Source: Vesta saturnalis (Eukaryota > Arthropoda > Insecta > Coleoptera > Lampyridae). Taken from it: a DNA stretch of 64,000 nucleotides. Below the pieces are notes generated by a model, which saw only the letters and a list, made by a program, of their open reading frames with translations, was not told the origin of the DNA and did no database searches. The stretch lies in contig JARFJB010000664.1 in the NCBI GenBank assembly GCA_036346205.1, forward strand, positions 3,347,501 to 3,411,500, written 5' to 3'. Shown piece after piece: positions 10,551 to 20,452 of this stretch. The stretch's first letter is position 1; the number at the start of each line of letters is the position of its first letter. The translations under genes were made by a program, and so were the position numbers.

Positions 10551-11577
10551 ATGGATGCTGTATACTATGATCCCTCTCACCCTGCAGGGTTCGCTGGTAT
10601 AACACCTTTAACTAATGCTGTAAAGGGTAGATATGGTGAAGTAAAAACTGGTTACACACAGGAAGCTTATACCGTACATAAACCAGTCAGAAAAAGTTTC
10701 CACGAAATAAATACATTGTGAGTAACCTTTACGAATTATGGCAAGCGGATCTTTGTGATATGCGAACTTTAAGTAAACATAATAACGGATACAACTACAT
10801 ACTAACGGTAATTGATGTATTTAGCAAGAGGGCATGGGCGAGAGCACTTAAAACGAAGACAGCTTCATCTGTAATTGAAGCATTCGCGGATATTCTTAAG
10901 GATTGCGACAATACTCCGGCAAATCTACAGACGGATAAAGGCAAAGAGTTTGTGGCAAGCAGTGTACAAAACTTTTCAAGAAACAAAATATCAATTTCTA
11001 TGTAACAAATAACCCTGATGTAAAAGCATCTGTAGTTGAAAATTTAATAAAACATTGAAAACAAAGATGTGGGTTATTTCACTTACAAAATTCCTACAGA
11101 TATATTGATGTACTCGAAAGACTTGTGACTGCCTACAACAATAGCCCTCATTCAAGTATAAAGATGGCCCCTCGGCTGTAAACGATAAAACATTTTGGAA
11201 GTGTGGAATAACCTGTACGCGAAAGGTTTAGGTTTAGGTCCAGTCAAGTCGGCGAGCATGTCAGAATCGCCAGAACTAAGTACACCTTTGAGAAGGGATA
11301 TGAAACGAATTGGAGCGAGGAAGTTTTACAATTAGTACGGTGATAAAAGAAGACCACCAGTTTATAGGATAATCGATCTTAATAACGATCCTGTTGAGGG
11401 CACCTTTTACGAAGAAGAATTGCAAGTTGTTACGGTTGATAAAGATACTCTATTCAAAGTCGATAAGATTCTAGCAGAGAAGGGCCGTGGGCGAAATAAA
11501 CAATACCTGGTCAAGTGGCGTGGATACAGTGACAAATTTAATAGCTGGGTGTTAGATTCGCAGTTGAGAGATATATA
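10551..11577 (+). pseudogene. Polinton integrase with C-terminal chromodomain, broken
   Basis: It starts at ATG 10,551. The core spans about 10,718-11,330 and shows 'LWQADLCDM' (first catalytic Asp), 'IDVFSKRAWAR', 'NLQTDKGKEF' (second Asp) and, after a frameshift, a 'VVENLIKH' segment at the catalytic Glu. From about 11,455 a 'VDKILAEKGRGRNKQYLVKW' and 'GYSDKFNSW' stretch is a chromodomain, which in relatives steers integration to modified histones. Stops near 10,720 and 11,004 and further frame changes inactivate it. It would have integrated the element with the 6-bp stagger seen at its ends. Confidence 0.85.
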
Positions 11578-11578
11578 A

Positions 11579-12368
11579 AATGGAGTTTTATCTTACCTTA
11601 TTGAGTAATAGCTCTATGACGTATTTTCCAGGTAATATGACGTCAAGTTTTATTACGGAACTGTCAAAACGAATAAGATTAACGGGCTCGTGGGTTGTAG
11701 AGATATAGGAAATTCAGTACCCATGTTCTTTTGCCGCTGTAAGTGCAACAGATAATTTAATTTATTATAGAACAGAGCCACCTGGCGAGAACGTGTTAGA
11801 AACGATATTAAAAAGGCCCAGAATATTTTCAACTCGACAACGAGAAGATCATTTATATTGAAGATGGCTGGTACGTGATACGATTCGCTTCGGGAAATTA
11901 CGCCAGCTTAGAAGAAATTTTCAGCGAGCTAAATAACCATGTACTAATAAGTAAATTGTTAACAATCGAATATCATAATCTAACCAAGCGCGTCACTACG
12001 AAATTAAAACTCAACTCTCGCTATTAGGATCCTCACAACGTCTAGCCTTACAATTGGGTTATCGACCGTATCATAACATAACCAAAGAATATTAACGTAG
12101 AACCATGGAACCAATAGCCCCTCATCCCGCTAGTATATGGATAGGATTACCAACTCAGATGTTTGTTTATTGCGACATCATTGAACCTCAAATTGTGGGT
12201 GATGTTTTATCTCCGCTTATGCGTATAATAAATATTACTTCAGAAAACTATGCTTACGGGGGTCATAAAGATGTGTTTTTTTCGCCTGCACACTACATAC
12301 CGGTAATGACACGGGAGTTTGAAAACATCGAGATTAATATAAAAACAGATACGGGTGCACCTCTGTAA
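11579..12368 (+). pseudogene. Polinton structural-type protein remnant
   Basis: ATG 11,579 opens directly after the integrase. The start 'MEFYLTLLSNSS' and the C-terminal block 'QMFVYCDIIEPQIVGDVL' followed by 'VFFSPAHYIPVMTREFENIE' (12,105-12,368) match a protein family found repeatedly in insect Polintons and inferred to be a virion component. The middle has several frameshifts. The final codons differ from a second partial copy encoded on the minus strand at 12,450-12,560, which continues further before stopping. Confidence 0.6.
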
Positions 12369-12449
12369 ATAGAGCCGATACCGTTACCGGCCTGATTCAT
12401 GTAATATTGCTGATAAGGGCAAACCATTATTGTACTTTCTTAAAGTGTA

Positions 12450-12707
12450 GCTTCAGGCACGACGTTCCAAACTCAAATGACATTGCTGCACCCGTATCTG
12501 TTTTTATATTAATCTCGATGTTTTCAAATTCCCGTGTCATTACCGGTATGTAGTGTGCAGGCTATCCAAACATTTCAATAAAGCGTCACGTTGACTTTTA
12601 CTTAATCTGGCTAATGCACGTAGGATATCAGTGTTCTCGCTTAAAACGTCACCCATCATATATGATGTAATCTTTATGACTGTGAGACTTAAACCCTTTT
12701 TTCGCTA
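12450..12707 (-). repeat. Inverted, internally deleted copy of the Polinton left gene block
   Basis: Reading the minus strand from 12,707 to 12,563 repeats 9,590-9,735 (start of the first Polinton gene). At about 12,562 the match jumps to the end of the structural-type gene (complement of 12,285-12,365), plus its missing tail. So this is a second left block in opposite orientation with its middle deleted. It shows recombination between Polinton copies. Confidence 0.8.
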
Positions 12708-12709
12708 TA

Positions 12710-13308
12710 TACCTGGCAGATACCTTGAGGCCCGAATATGTTTGTTCTATAACGTAGCACATCCGGTGTATTCTGTTTTAAATCGAACAATAAATATCCG
12801 TGCGGACTTGAAGTAGCATCTTGGTACGCGGCTTCTAAAAATTTTGGGTTGTCCGGCGAAATCCGTCTTGCTAAATGCTGTATCTGAGCTCTCTCACGTG
12901 GGTTCTTAAACAAAATTATGTAATGTGCGTTGAGAGAAATATCCCGCTGTACACGTCCTTGATGAAATATGTTCTGCGTTAAGAAAAACACACTTAGATT
13001 TCGATGATGACAGCCATTTGTAAAAATATCAACCACAGAGCCGTTAGTTTCGCGCATTAGATCATCAATTATTATTAAGACAGCTTTTCCCCGTCAAACT
13101 GTTCCATATCAGGTAAACCCTTTTGAAATTCCACAGAGAGATCTTTGAATAAAGGCTGCCACTCACTGTAAAACCAGATAAGTTTTTCAAAACCTGTATC
13201 GCAGGCGGTTTCGATATTTTTTAGAAAATCAACGATAAAATACGATTTCCCACATCCCGACGGACCTGCAACTATAGCCGAAAAGGGGTGCTTAAACTGA
13301 CCTTCCAT
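12710..13308 (-). pseudogene. Polinton genome-packaging ATPase (FtsK/HerA-like), frameshifted
   Basis: ATG at 13,308. Walker A 'VAGPSGCGKS' lies at residues 13-22 and a Walker B-like 'IIIDDLM' lies near 13,050-13,080, where the frame shifts. Then 'NLSVFFLTQNIFHQG' (sensor-like Gln-Asn) and 'ARRISPDNPKFLEAAYQDA' follow. These are typical of the Polinton packaging ATPase, related to DNA-packaging ATPases of large DNA viruses. One frameshift separates 13,308-13,075 from 13,057-12,710, so no full protein is made. It is transcribed toward the structural block from the right TIR. Confidence 0.85.
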
Positions 13309-13541
13309 CTTGAATCGCTAAACGATACTAACAGATACTCCACCAGCAGCTTCGTTTAAATAGTCTAAATAAAAATCGTTTTCAGTCAGAACACGTGCAA
13401 TTGCCTAACCTCCAGGGGCACTGTTTTAATATAGCCAGAAGGACCTTAATACCATCAAAAAATAACCCTAAGTCCAGCTCCAGGTCCAGCTCTAGGACCA
13501 ACCCTAAGACTTATCCCTAGAGCAGCCCCCAGTTCAACTCC
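13309..13541. other. Non-coding spacer of Polinton 1 with CCAGCTC repeats
   Basis: Between the ATPase start and the right TIR. The second half contains direct repeats of a TCCAGCTCCAGGTCCAGCTC type. It may hold the promoter of the minus-strand ATPase; no TATA box is evident. Confidence 0.5.
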
Positions 13542-13984
13542 CTTTTAGGCCAAGACCCGGTCCAACCCCTCGTCTAGCCCTCACGTTAGCAAGTACAAAA
13601 AGGTCTGACTGTCAAAAGGTCCTTAATTAGGGTTAAAAATTGCTGTCAAAAGATCCTTAATTAGGGTTAAAAATTTCTAGGGTTGAAAATACGGCCCCCC
13701 ACGTAAGCTAATAATTATCAAAAGGTCCTTAATTAGGGTTGAAAATTCCATCAAGGGTTGGAAATGAGGTCTCCCACGTAAGCTAATAAAAACAAAAAGG
13801 TCCTTAATTAGGGATGAAAAAGGGTTGAAAATACGGTCTCACACGTGGATGTGTAAAAAATAGGGTGAAAAAATACGTCCTCCACGTAAGCAATTAAAAA
13901 TAGGGGTTGAAAGTGCGGTCTCCCACGTGGGTGGTCTTGTGACGTCAAAATCCAAGATGGCGGCGCAAGTGTCGGTTTACTACT
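13542..13984 (-). repeat. Right terminal inverted repeat of Polinton 1
   Basis: 443 bp, complement of 9,130-9,566, ending in a GTTTACTACT terminus. Small indels separate the two copies, so they were probably near-identical at insertion. Confidence 0.93.
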
Positions 13985-13990
13985 TATGTT
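13985..13990. repeat. Right target-site duplication of Polinton 1 (TATGTT)
   Basis: Exact copy of 9,124-9,129. Confidence 0.9.
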
Positions 13991-14050
13991 TTTCCGAAGC
14001 AACCTTTACACTGTGTGGGAGTGTAAATCGACGTAATGTGCGTACTTGCG

Positions 14051-14051
<1 letters not shown>
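13991..14051 (+). pseudogene. DDE element 3 transposase, continuation after the Polinton
   Basis: Directly after the target duplication the plus strand reads 'FSEATFTLCGSVNRRNVR', the first catalytic region of a mariner-like DDE domain ('FSDEATFxxxGxVNRxNxRxW' type). This is the residue context expected right after the coding at 9,110. The catalytic Asp appears lost. It ends at a (GT)n tract. Confidence 0.75.

Positions 14052-14082
<31 letters not shown>
14052..14082. repeat. (GT)n microsatellite
   Basis: About 30 bp of GT repeats downstream of the P450 3' end (P450 is on the minus strand). Confidence 0.95.
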
Positions 14083-14083
<1 letters not shown>

Positions 14084-14157
14084 CTTTAAGTGTTGTTTAA
14101 GAATGCAAATAAAAAATGCGTGTTATTAAATATATTTCAAAATTATACAGTTTAGTT

Positions 14158-14163
14158 TTTATT
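14158..14163 (-). terminator. Polyadenylation signal AATAAA of the P450
   Basis: The minus strand reads TGAATAAAAAC, so AATAAA begins within the stop codon. The 3' UTR would be very short. Confidence 0.6.
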
Positions 14164-15780
14164 CAATTGTTATCAACTTCTGACATATCCAACCATATAA
14201 TATTACGTGTAGTCATAACTATATTAAATGGTTTTAGTTGAAGTGGTAATCGTGTTCTTGAATTTAAAGTAAACCTGAATTTTCGTAATAAAGTAACAAT
14301 TCCAATTTTTGCTTGCATTAATCCAAATTTTATTCCTGGAATATTGCATGTTTAAAAAAAACTTTCATATACATCAGTATACTTTACCGATGCAATGACG
14401 AGGACCTTCGCCAAAAGGCATATAAGTGTATGGTATCAACGATTTTTTATTCTCTTCGCTAAATCTTTCTGGATCAAATGTTTCCGGATTTTGAAAATAA
14501 TTAGGATCATGATGAAGACCTTTCACCGGAATTATAACTCGTGTATTTTTTGGCACAACAAATGGAGTACCAGGGATTTGATAATCGTATTCGCATGTTC
14601 TTCCAAGAGCACCGATTGGTGGATACTTTCTTAGCGTTTCTGCAAAAAAGCGTTGGTTACCTTCTTGAAGTGATTACAGACAATTGTGTTAAATGCTATT
14701 GATGTTAAAGCAAAAACTCAAAATGAATAATTGTAAAAAAGTCACTTACTTACCATTCAATACCTGCATAACGTAACTCATTTCATTAAGTGCATCGTAT
14801 GTAAGTATTTCGTCATATTTTTTATAAATGTAATTTACTTCTCTACGCACCTTTTCTTGAATTTCAACGTTGAGCGCTAATTCAAACAAGCAAAAAGTCA
14901 GAGTGGAAGCAGTAGTTTCAAAACCGGCTAAAAAAAAAGTGAAAATATGTGCCGTCATTTCCTCAATAGTAAATGTCTCATCATAATTAAGTAACGTTTG
15001 TACAAAATCCTTACGAACAATACCATGTTTTCTTCTATATTCTATATTTTCTCTAACAGTATTTAAAAAAAAATTACGCATTTCTTTTGTGGTCAATGTG
15101 ATTCCGAGTAAATGGCCCAATTTCCAGCTGCTTCTTACAATCAAAAATTTAATCGCTTGCAATAGATTTATGTTCAAGAACTCTTTGGCATATTTCCTAA
15201 AGTCGGAATTTGTATCTTGCAAACTCTTACACTGTATACCAAACGCGCACGACCCAATAACGTCAGTGGTAAAACAAGCCATGGCTTCTTTAACATCAAG
15301 AGGTTGATTTCTATTGATATTCCAAATTACAGCCTTATTTAATTGCGTGCTACACTCTAGAATAGTATCAAACATTAGCTTTATTTTAGCCGAACTAAAA
15401 GCCGGCGCTAATTTTCCTCTTTGACTTTTCCATCTTGAGCCTGTTAAAGAAACAAGGTTTACGCTTAAGTGGTCATCTTTTTCATTGCAGTAAAATCCTC
15501 TATTATTAAAAAGTTGTAAAAAATGTTTAATAATTTCCAAATCGGTCGGTATATAAACTGGTTCGAATAATAAGAAACTACCCCCACATTTAAATCCCTT
15601 TGATTTGAACTCGTCGTAGTGATGTTTGAAAAGGTCACCCGTGTACATCTTTCCAAATTTTCCAAATGGAAGATATGCTTGAATGTAAGGAATGTTTCTT
15701 CTTTTAAAATAATTGTACTGCCATTTTACGTACAAAATTATTAATATTACCATTACAAACACACTCAGTAAGAAACTCAT
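14163..15780 (-). CDS. Cytochrome P450, CYP6-like (three exons)
   Basis: Exons on the minus strand are 15,780-14,754, 14,639-14,388 and 14,335-14,163, with GT-AG introns. The spliced length is 1,452 nt, 483 residues. ATG 15,780 is chosen because the chain then opens with a hydrophobic ER membrane anchor ('FLLSVFVMVILIILYV') and a basic stop-transfer. Seen: helix C 'WKSQRGKLAP', helix I 'FLAGFETTAS' (oxygen activation), helix K 'ETLR' at residues 343-346 created by the first splice, 'FDPERF', and the haem loop 'FGEGPRHCIG' with Cys425. The length and all key residues suit an active microsomal monooxygenase of the CYP6 clan, often used in detoxification. AATAAA overlaps the stop codon. No in-frame stop is seen. 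Confidence 0.92.
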
Positions 15781-16018
15781 TATTTCTGAATACCACAAAT
15801 GGTATGCTTATCTCAAATTAGCTTTAGTACATAGTTATTAGTTTATTCTACCTTGAAAACGTTGGCAATTCGACGTAATTATAATTAGTGTATCTACGCT
15901 TAAATCCTTCAAGTGAAACATATTTGTACAAAGTTTGCCTATTTTTTTAAGGAAAAGTGGCTTAATGACTTTCACGTTTTATTTGATTGTGTGTCCAACA
16001 TTTTCGTACGTCGTAAGA

Positions 16019-16050
16019 TATAAATAGCAAGGTTAAACGTAACAATCAGT
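16019..16050 (+). promoter_or_regulatory. Candidate plus-strand core promoter (TATA plus TCAGT initiator)
   Basis: TATAAATA at 16,019-16,026 and an arthropod-type initiator TCAGT at 16,046-16,050, with the A 29 bp from the TATA start. The geometry is canonical. It points away from the P450, about 270 bp from its start, and no coding frame follows it, so it may belong to a lost gene or be chance. Confidence 0.35.
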
Positions 16051-16700
16051 ATCGCAGTTTTTATCTTGGTTATTATTTTGTATTATACAAATAACATGTT
16101 ATTTTCTTTACTAGATCCGAAACGATAGTTTTGCGAGTATGAGCAAAATAGCAGTGGAGACTCGCACTTCTTGTAATTATTTGGGTGACGCAATCATATT
16201 TTAAGGTATGTTAGCAGCACTAAGAACCAACGAGTCGAACGGCTTTAATATGTATCACAGCTATTAGCACACATTCGCTTATGAAAAATCACTAGTGCAA
16301 ACTGAAAATTTTGACGATTTGTCGGTCTTGTGAGTTTCTGGACGATTTTAACGATTAGAAAAGTCAGTGTTGCCGTATGGAAACACAACAACAATATTTA
16401 TTTAAATAATCTGATGTGACAAACGCATGACTTTCTTACGCTTGTGTCATGTTGCGTTAGCAAGGAGTGTACAGTAAAGAGGAATGAATATTTTTTATTT
16501 ACTCATATTCTCGTTATATCAAATATACATAGTATAGTTTTATATGTTTGTTATCTCCACCTTGGTAACGAACTGAAAATTCACAAAAACGGACAAGGTA
16601 AAATATATCTTTCTGTTTAGGAATGAAATTTGAAACATTATAAAAGCCATGCATTTAAAGTTCTAACATTTATACCGTTAGATTTTGTTCAAGTGTTGAT
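16051..16700. other. Non-coding stretch upstream of the P450
   Basis: No coding frame or repeat was recognised. Confidence 0.5.
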
Positions 16701-16706
16701 GCGTTA

Positions 16707-17375
16707 TATTAGAGCCAGTTTGGGATTTTTTTACATAAAAAAACAATATGACCGACTTCCGGTTTCACCGGAAATTATACAAAAGCTGAACATTTAAATG
16801 GAACAACCTGTATATTTTTAAATCTTTGGATACTACGACTTCAAATACATACAGTTCATCTGCCAAATGTCAACTCAAACGCCATTTTACTGTGACACAG
16901 TCGGCTTCAGGAGCATGTTAATAAAAATTAGAAAATTAAAAATTACTGCTTTATTTAGGAACTAAGGAAATTACTATGCATATCGTTTTACTAGTACTTG
17001 TAAGAGCTATTTAATATACAGGGTGGCCCGTGTACATTTCTATTGGGAACAGTGAGTTTTGGTTAAAAAACCGTAATTTTTAAATTTGATCGTTAACGAA
17101 CTTCACAAAAATTAATTATAAGGAAAATTAATATTGTGGGGATATTGTACGTCAATTATCTATAATTTAGATGACGTCATAAAAAAATTAAATTAAAATG
17201 GCGGCTGAGTTGACATTTGACAGATGATTTGTATGTATTTGAAGCCCTAGAATCCAAATATGTAAAATATACAGGGTGTTCAATTTAAATTTTCAGCCTT
17301 TGCGTCATTTCCGGTGAAACCGGAAATCGGTCATATTGTTTTTTTATGTAAAAATTTCCAAACTGGCACTAATAC
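16707..17375. mobile_element. Foldback/MITE-like element with ~180-bp inverted arms
   Basis: The left arm (about 16,707-16,905) and right arm (about 17,195-17,375) are inverted copies. Both contain GGTTTCACCGGAAAT-type blocks and a 'TATACAGG(G)TGTTC' motif common to ends of insect transposons. The middle contains a second 'ATACAGGGTGG' end at about 17,018. There is no coding capacity. It is best read as a non-autonomous TIR element, perhaps two nested ones. Confidence 0.7.
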
Positions 17376-18090
17376 AACCCACCAAAAATTGAACAAAATC
17401 TAACAATCCGTTCAAAAGTTACACCCGGTATATGCACGTACCGTTTATATAGAAAATAGTGTACATTTCGCACATCTTTTATAATAAATAAAAATGCTAA
17501 AGGTTTAAGCTCTCCCAAGCCAAGTTTACAATGAATCATCGGTAGTTAACGTATATATTCAATGCGCAACCTTGTTTCCAATAAAACAGCGACGCACACT
17601 TTATATCTTTTTATTTAATTAATTTTTAAGACATTACGAAAACGTCTTATAAAAAAAGTTTTCTTGAAAAAATGTATGTACATATTTTTCTTTAAATTTA
17701 GTAGTTTTTGAGATATTCTCGAAATGTGCTTTAACGCCCTTTATAAAGTACCATTTATCAACCGATTTTAACCAAGACATGATAGAACAGAGATATTTTA
17801 GTAATACTTCTAAATACGTAGTTCTATTAAACACGAATACGTCTTGCTTAAGTTATCGTGGCTACAAGCATACACGTGGAAATCTCATCTCGTAAAAAAT
17901 ACATTCTTATGGTTTCGTGCATAAGACAGTAAAAACACAAATTTCACATTTTTAAAGCTACAAAATTCAAATATTATTGTTTGTGTTACATTAGGGTAAA
18001 CTATATTTTATTATTCCGCTAATAGAACAATAGCCTAGGACTCTTTTACCAGAAACGTTTTTTTTTTGCACAACTAATATTTTACTATTC
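17376..18090. other. Non-coding DNA, probably old transposon ends
   Basis: The stretch around 17,630-17,840 has a minus-strand frame of 66 codons with no ATG and no recognisable motif. Sequence around 17,400-17,500 resembles transposon flanks. No feature is supported. Confidence 0.4.
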
Positions 18091-18095
18091 CATTC

Positions 18096-18416
18096 ATGCT
18101 ACCAGGACCGCATATAACCGACTCAACAAAGACAGAAGCTCTGATTACGGTCACCGCTGTAAACCTTCGAGAACCTGGTAAACCGACGTCTCCTCTGACG
18201 CTACCCAGTCTGCTTTTACCTTTTAATCCCCACGAAGAAGGAACTATGCCCCTATATTACAGTTTAACTAGATTGGCGCCCGAGAAACCCGAATATACCG
18301 CGATCGTCCCTCTGGAATTCACCGCTCATATAAAAATAATTCTGATAACGACCGACCGTCCATCGGAAGGCTCAGGGGCCAAACTTATAAGGAGGCTGCA
18401 TAGTCATTATAATTAA
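18096..18416 (+). CDS. Unrecognised ORF, 106 codons
   Basis: An ATG-started frame ending at a TAA. It is clearly richer in GC than the AT-rich surroundings and in Pro, Thr and Leu ('SPLTLPSLLLPFNPHEEGTM', 'TAIVPLEFTAHIKIIL'). The opposite strand is also open over much of the same stretch. No domain, signal peptide or family was recognised. It may be an exon, a remnant of a captured gene, or a viral or transposon remnant. Whether it is translated cannot be judged. Confidence 0.3.
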   Translation: MLPGPHITDSTKTEALITVTAVNLREPGKPTSPLTLPSLLLPFNPHEEGTMPLYYSLTRLAPEKPEYTAIVPLEFTAHIKIILITTDRPSEGSGAKLIRRLHSHYN

Positions 18417-18740
18417 AATTATTTCATTCCTTTTAATTTTCACTTTGTGGGTTGGAAGGTCGTATGTTGTTTCACACCAGATATTTTAAACTTACTTTGC
18501 GTTATATTAAGAAACTCTATAAACAAAAGTTATGTAAAGTTAAATTTTCTTTAAAAAATATGTTTACGCCCTTTCTTATGTAATTAACCATTATTCAGAT
18601 GGTGAAAAAATTTTAACTAACACTTAAATTGTTATGTTTTAGGTATATATCTAGGTATTTTTATATCTTTAAAATATGCAGCTCCGCGGCTGGATTTCTC
18701 TAAACTCTAAACGTATTATGATTCTGAAGGTATCTCGTCC

Positions 18741-19152
18741 ACACACGCACGCACGCACCCGCACACACCCACACGGACGCACACGCACAAAGCACACACA
18801 CGCACGTACCCACATACGCAACCACGCACGCACGCACCCACACACACACACACATACGGACACACATACAGACACACACACACAGACACACATACGGACA
18901 CACATACGAACACACACGGACACAGACACGGACACGGACACGGACACGGACACGGACACGGACACGGACACGGACACGGACACGGACACAGGACACGGAC
19001 ACGGACACGGACACAGACACAGACACAGACACAGACACAGACACAGACACAGACAGACACGGACACGGACAGGACACAGACACAGACACAGACACAGACA
19101 CAGACACAGACACAGACACAGACACAGACACAGACACAGACACAGACACAGA

Positions 19153-19187
<35 letters not shown>

Positions 19188-19283
19188 ACACAGGCACAGA
19201 CACAGACACAGACACAGACACAGACACAGACACAGACACAGGCACAAGCACAGGCACAGACACACACGCACACAGACAAACAT
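18741..19283. repeat. Compound hexanucleotide/dinucleotide array, ~540 bp
   Basis: It starts as CACACG/CACGCA-type repeats, then becomes regular blocks of (ACACGG)n, (ACACAG)n and (ACAGGC)n. Because the unit is six bases, all frames stay open for about 200 codons in both directions. Those frames are artefacts of the repeat. Confidence 0.97.
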
Positions 19284-19539
19284 AATGGCCGATCTTGGCG
19301 AAACATGGCCAAACATTGTAAAATGAGCTAATAGGTCGGTTTAACGATAGTTAAAGAGAAATCGATTGTGTAACCTTCTATACCTAAGTATGTATGTAGG
19401 TTGGAAGGTAAAAATACGGCAGTTTTAGACGAGATTCAATCTCATGTAATAAAATGCTGTGCCAATGCATTTATAGTTATATCTTTTTGTAATACTTAAT
19501 CTATCAACATCTACGAAAACGTTTCCTTTAGAAAAAAAA

Positions 19540-19697
19540 TCGTTAACCTTCTGTTTACTATATTTCCAAAGATTCATTTTATTTCATAAGAATAAGCTAA
19601 CTCTGAACGCAAATAAATACGTAAAACACAATGTATAAATTATACAGGGAGAATATTGGAATGAAACTTTGGAAATATAGTAAACAGTAGGTTAACG
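19540..19697. repeat. Short inverted repeat with hairpin potential
   Basis: Arms at about 19,543-19,580 and 19,658-19,697 are complementary (TTTACTATATTTCCAAAG against CTTTGGAAATATAGTAAA) around an ~80-nt loop. The right part continues into 'gacgtcaacattgaaggtggcg', typical of transposon ends. Likely a small foldback element. Confidence 0.6.
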
Positions 19698-19829
19698 ACT
19701 TTTCTGACGTCAACATTGAAGGTGGCGCAGCTACGCTAATTAATGCCATTTGTTTAAATTGAATGGGGGTTGAAATTAGTCTCATTAGTAGAAGAGGGTC
19801 CGCAACATCCGTAAGGACCAAAACATTAG

Positions 19830-19977
19830 TTCCTCTTAATTCATCTTAATTCAACTTGATTCACCTTAATTCATCTTAATTCATCTTAATTCATCTTAAT
19901 TCATCTTAATTCATCTTAATTCATCTTATCTCATCTTATCTCATCTTAATTCATCTTAATTTATCGTAATTCATCGA
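19830..19977. repeat. (TTCATCTTAA)n decamer array
   Basis: About 14 copies of a 10-bp unit, nearly perfect in the centre and decayed at both edges (TTCAACTTGA, TTTATCGTAA). Confidence 0.95.
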
Positions 19978-20034
19978 CACTAGACGTCTTATCGACGTCA
20001 ATCAAATAAAATTACCTGCCCCAGCGAACGGACT

Positions 20035-20155
20035 TCACGAAAGAATCATCAGAGGAGCGATTGAAACCGAAAAAACACATTAGGCTTTAAACAAAAGAAA
20101 TGATGGTTCTCGAACTTCGCCAATTTTGAAACCACTCATTAGTAAAATTGCCCCA
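20035..20155 (+). pseudogene. Possible Penelope-like endonuclease C-terminal remnant
   Basis: The plus-strand frame reads 'FHERIIRGAIETEKTH', then 'ALNKRNDGSRTSPILKPLI', resembling the 'EAIEIxKxPxNxNRxDG' tail after GIY-YIG endonucleases of Penelope-like elements. It is short and has an internal stop. Weak support. Confidence 0.35.
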
Positions 20156-20452
20156 ATCAAAATTAACAGCACACGACCACTTGACATCTAACGATAACAC
20201 CCCATCTACTTAACCTATAACACGAACTCGACATGCAGCCAACAACTCTGACAATACTCGTAGCACGACATACAATACAATAATTTGAAAGTTACGAGTC
20301 ATCTAGTGTCAATCAATTTAAATATAGTAATTTCTTAATAAAAGTAGAGTAGTGGTCTACGGAAACGTAGAATTTAAGAACCAGATTTCAAATTACACAA
20401 GTATCCGAAAAAAAATATCTTTTAACACTCGTGGAAACATAAATAGGAATAT

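Larger units (their letters stand above)
9130..13984. mobile_element. Polinton/Maverick 1, internally deleted, 4,855 bp
   Basis: A full insertion with about 440-bp terminal inverted repeats, termini AGTAGTAAAC...GTTTACTACT and an exact 6-bp target duplication TATGTT. It carries remnants of small virion-related genes, a retroviral-type integrase with chromodomain, a structural-type protein and a packaging ATPase. This set is specific to Polintons. The protein-primed DNA polymerase, major capsid protein and protease are missing. Intact relatives are usually 15-20 kb, so this is a defective copy. It sits inside a DDE transposase gene. Confidence 0.93.

Noticed and set aside
17634..17834. 66-codon minus-strand frame
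   Set aside because: No ATG, no motif, located in probable old transposon flank DNA.
18669..19326. Open frames of about 190-216 codons on both strands (Thr-Asp/His or Cys-Leu/Val-Ser repeats)
   Set aside because: They exist only because the repeat unit is six bases and lacks stops. No non-repetitive domain is attached.
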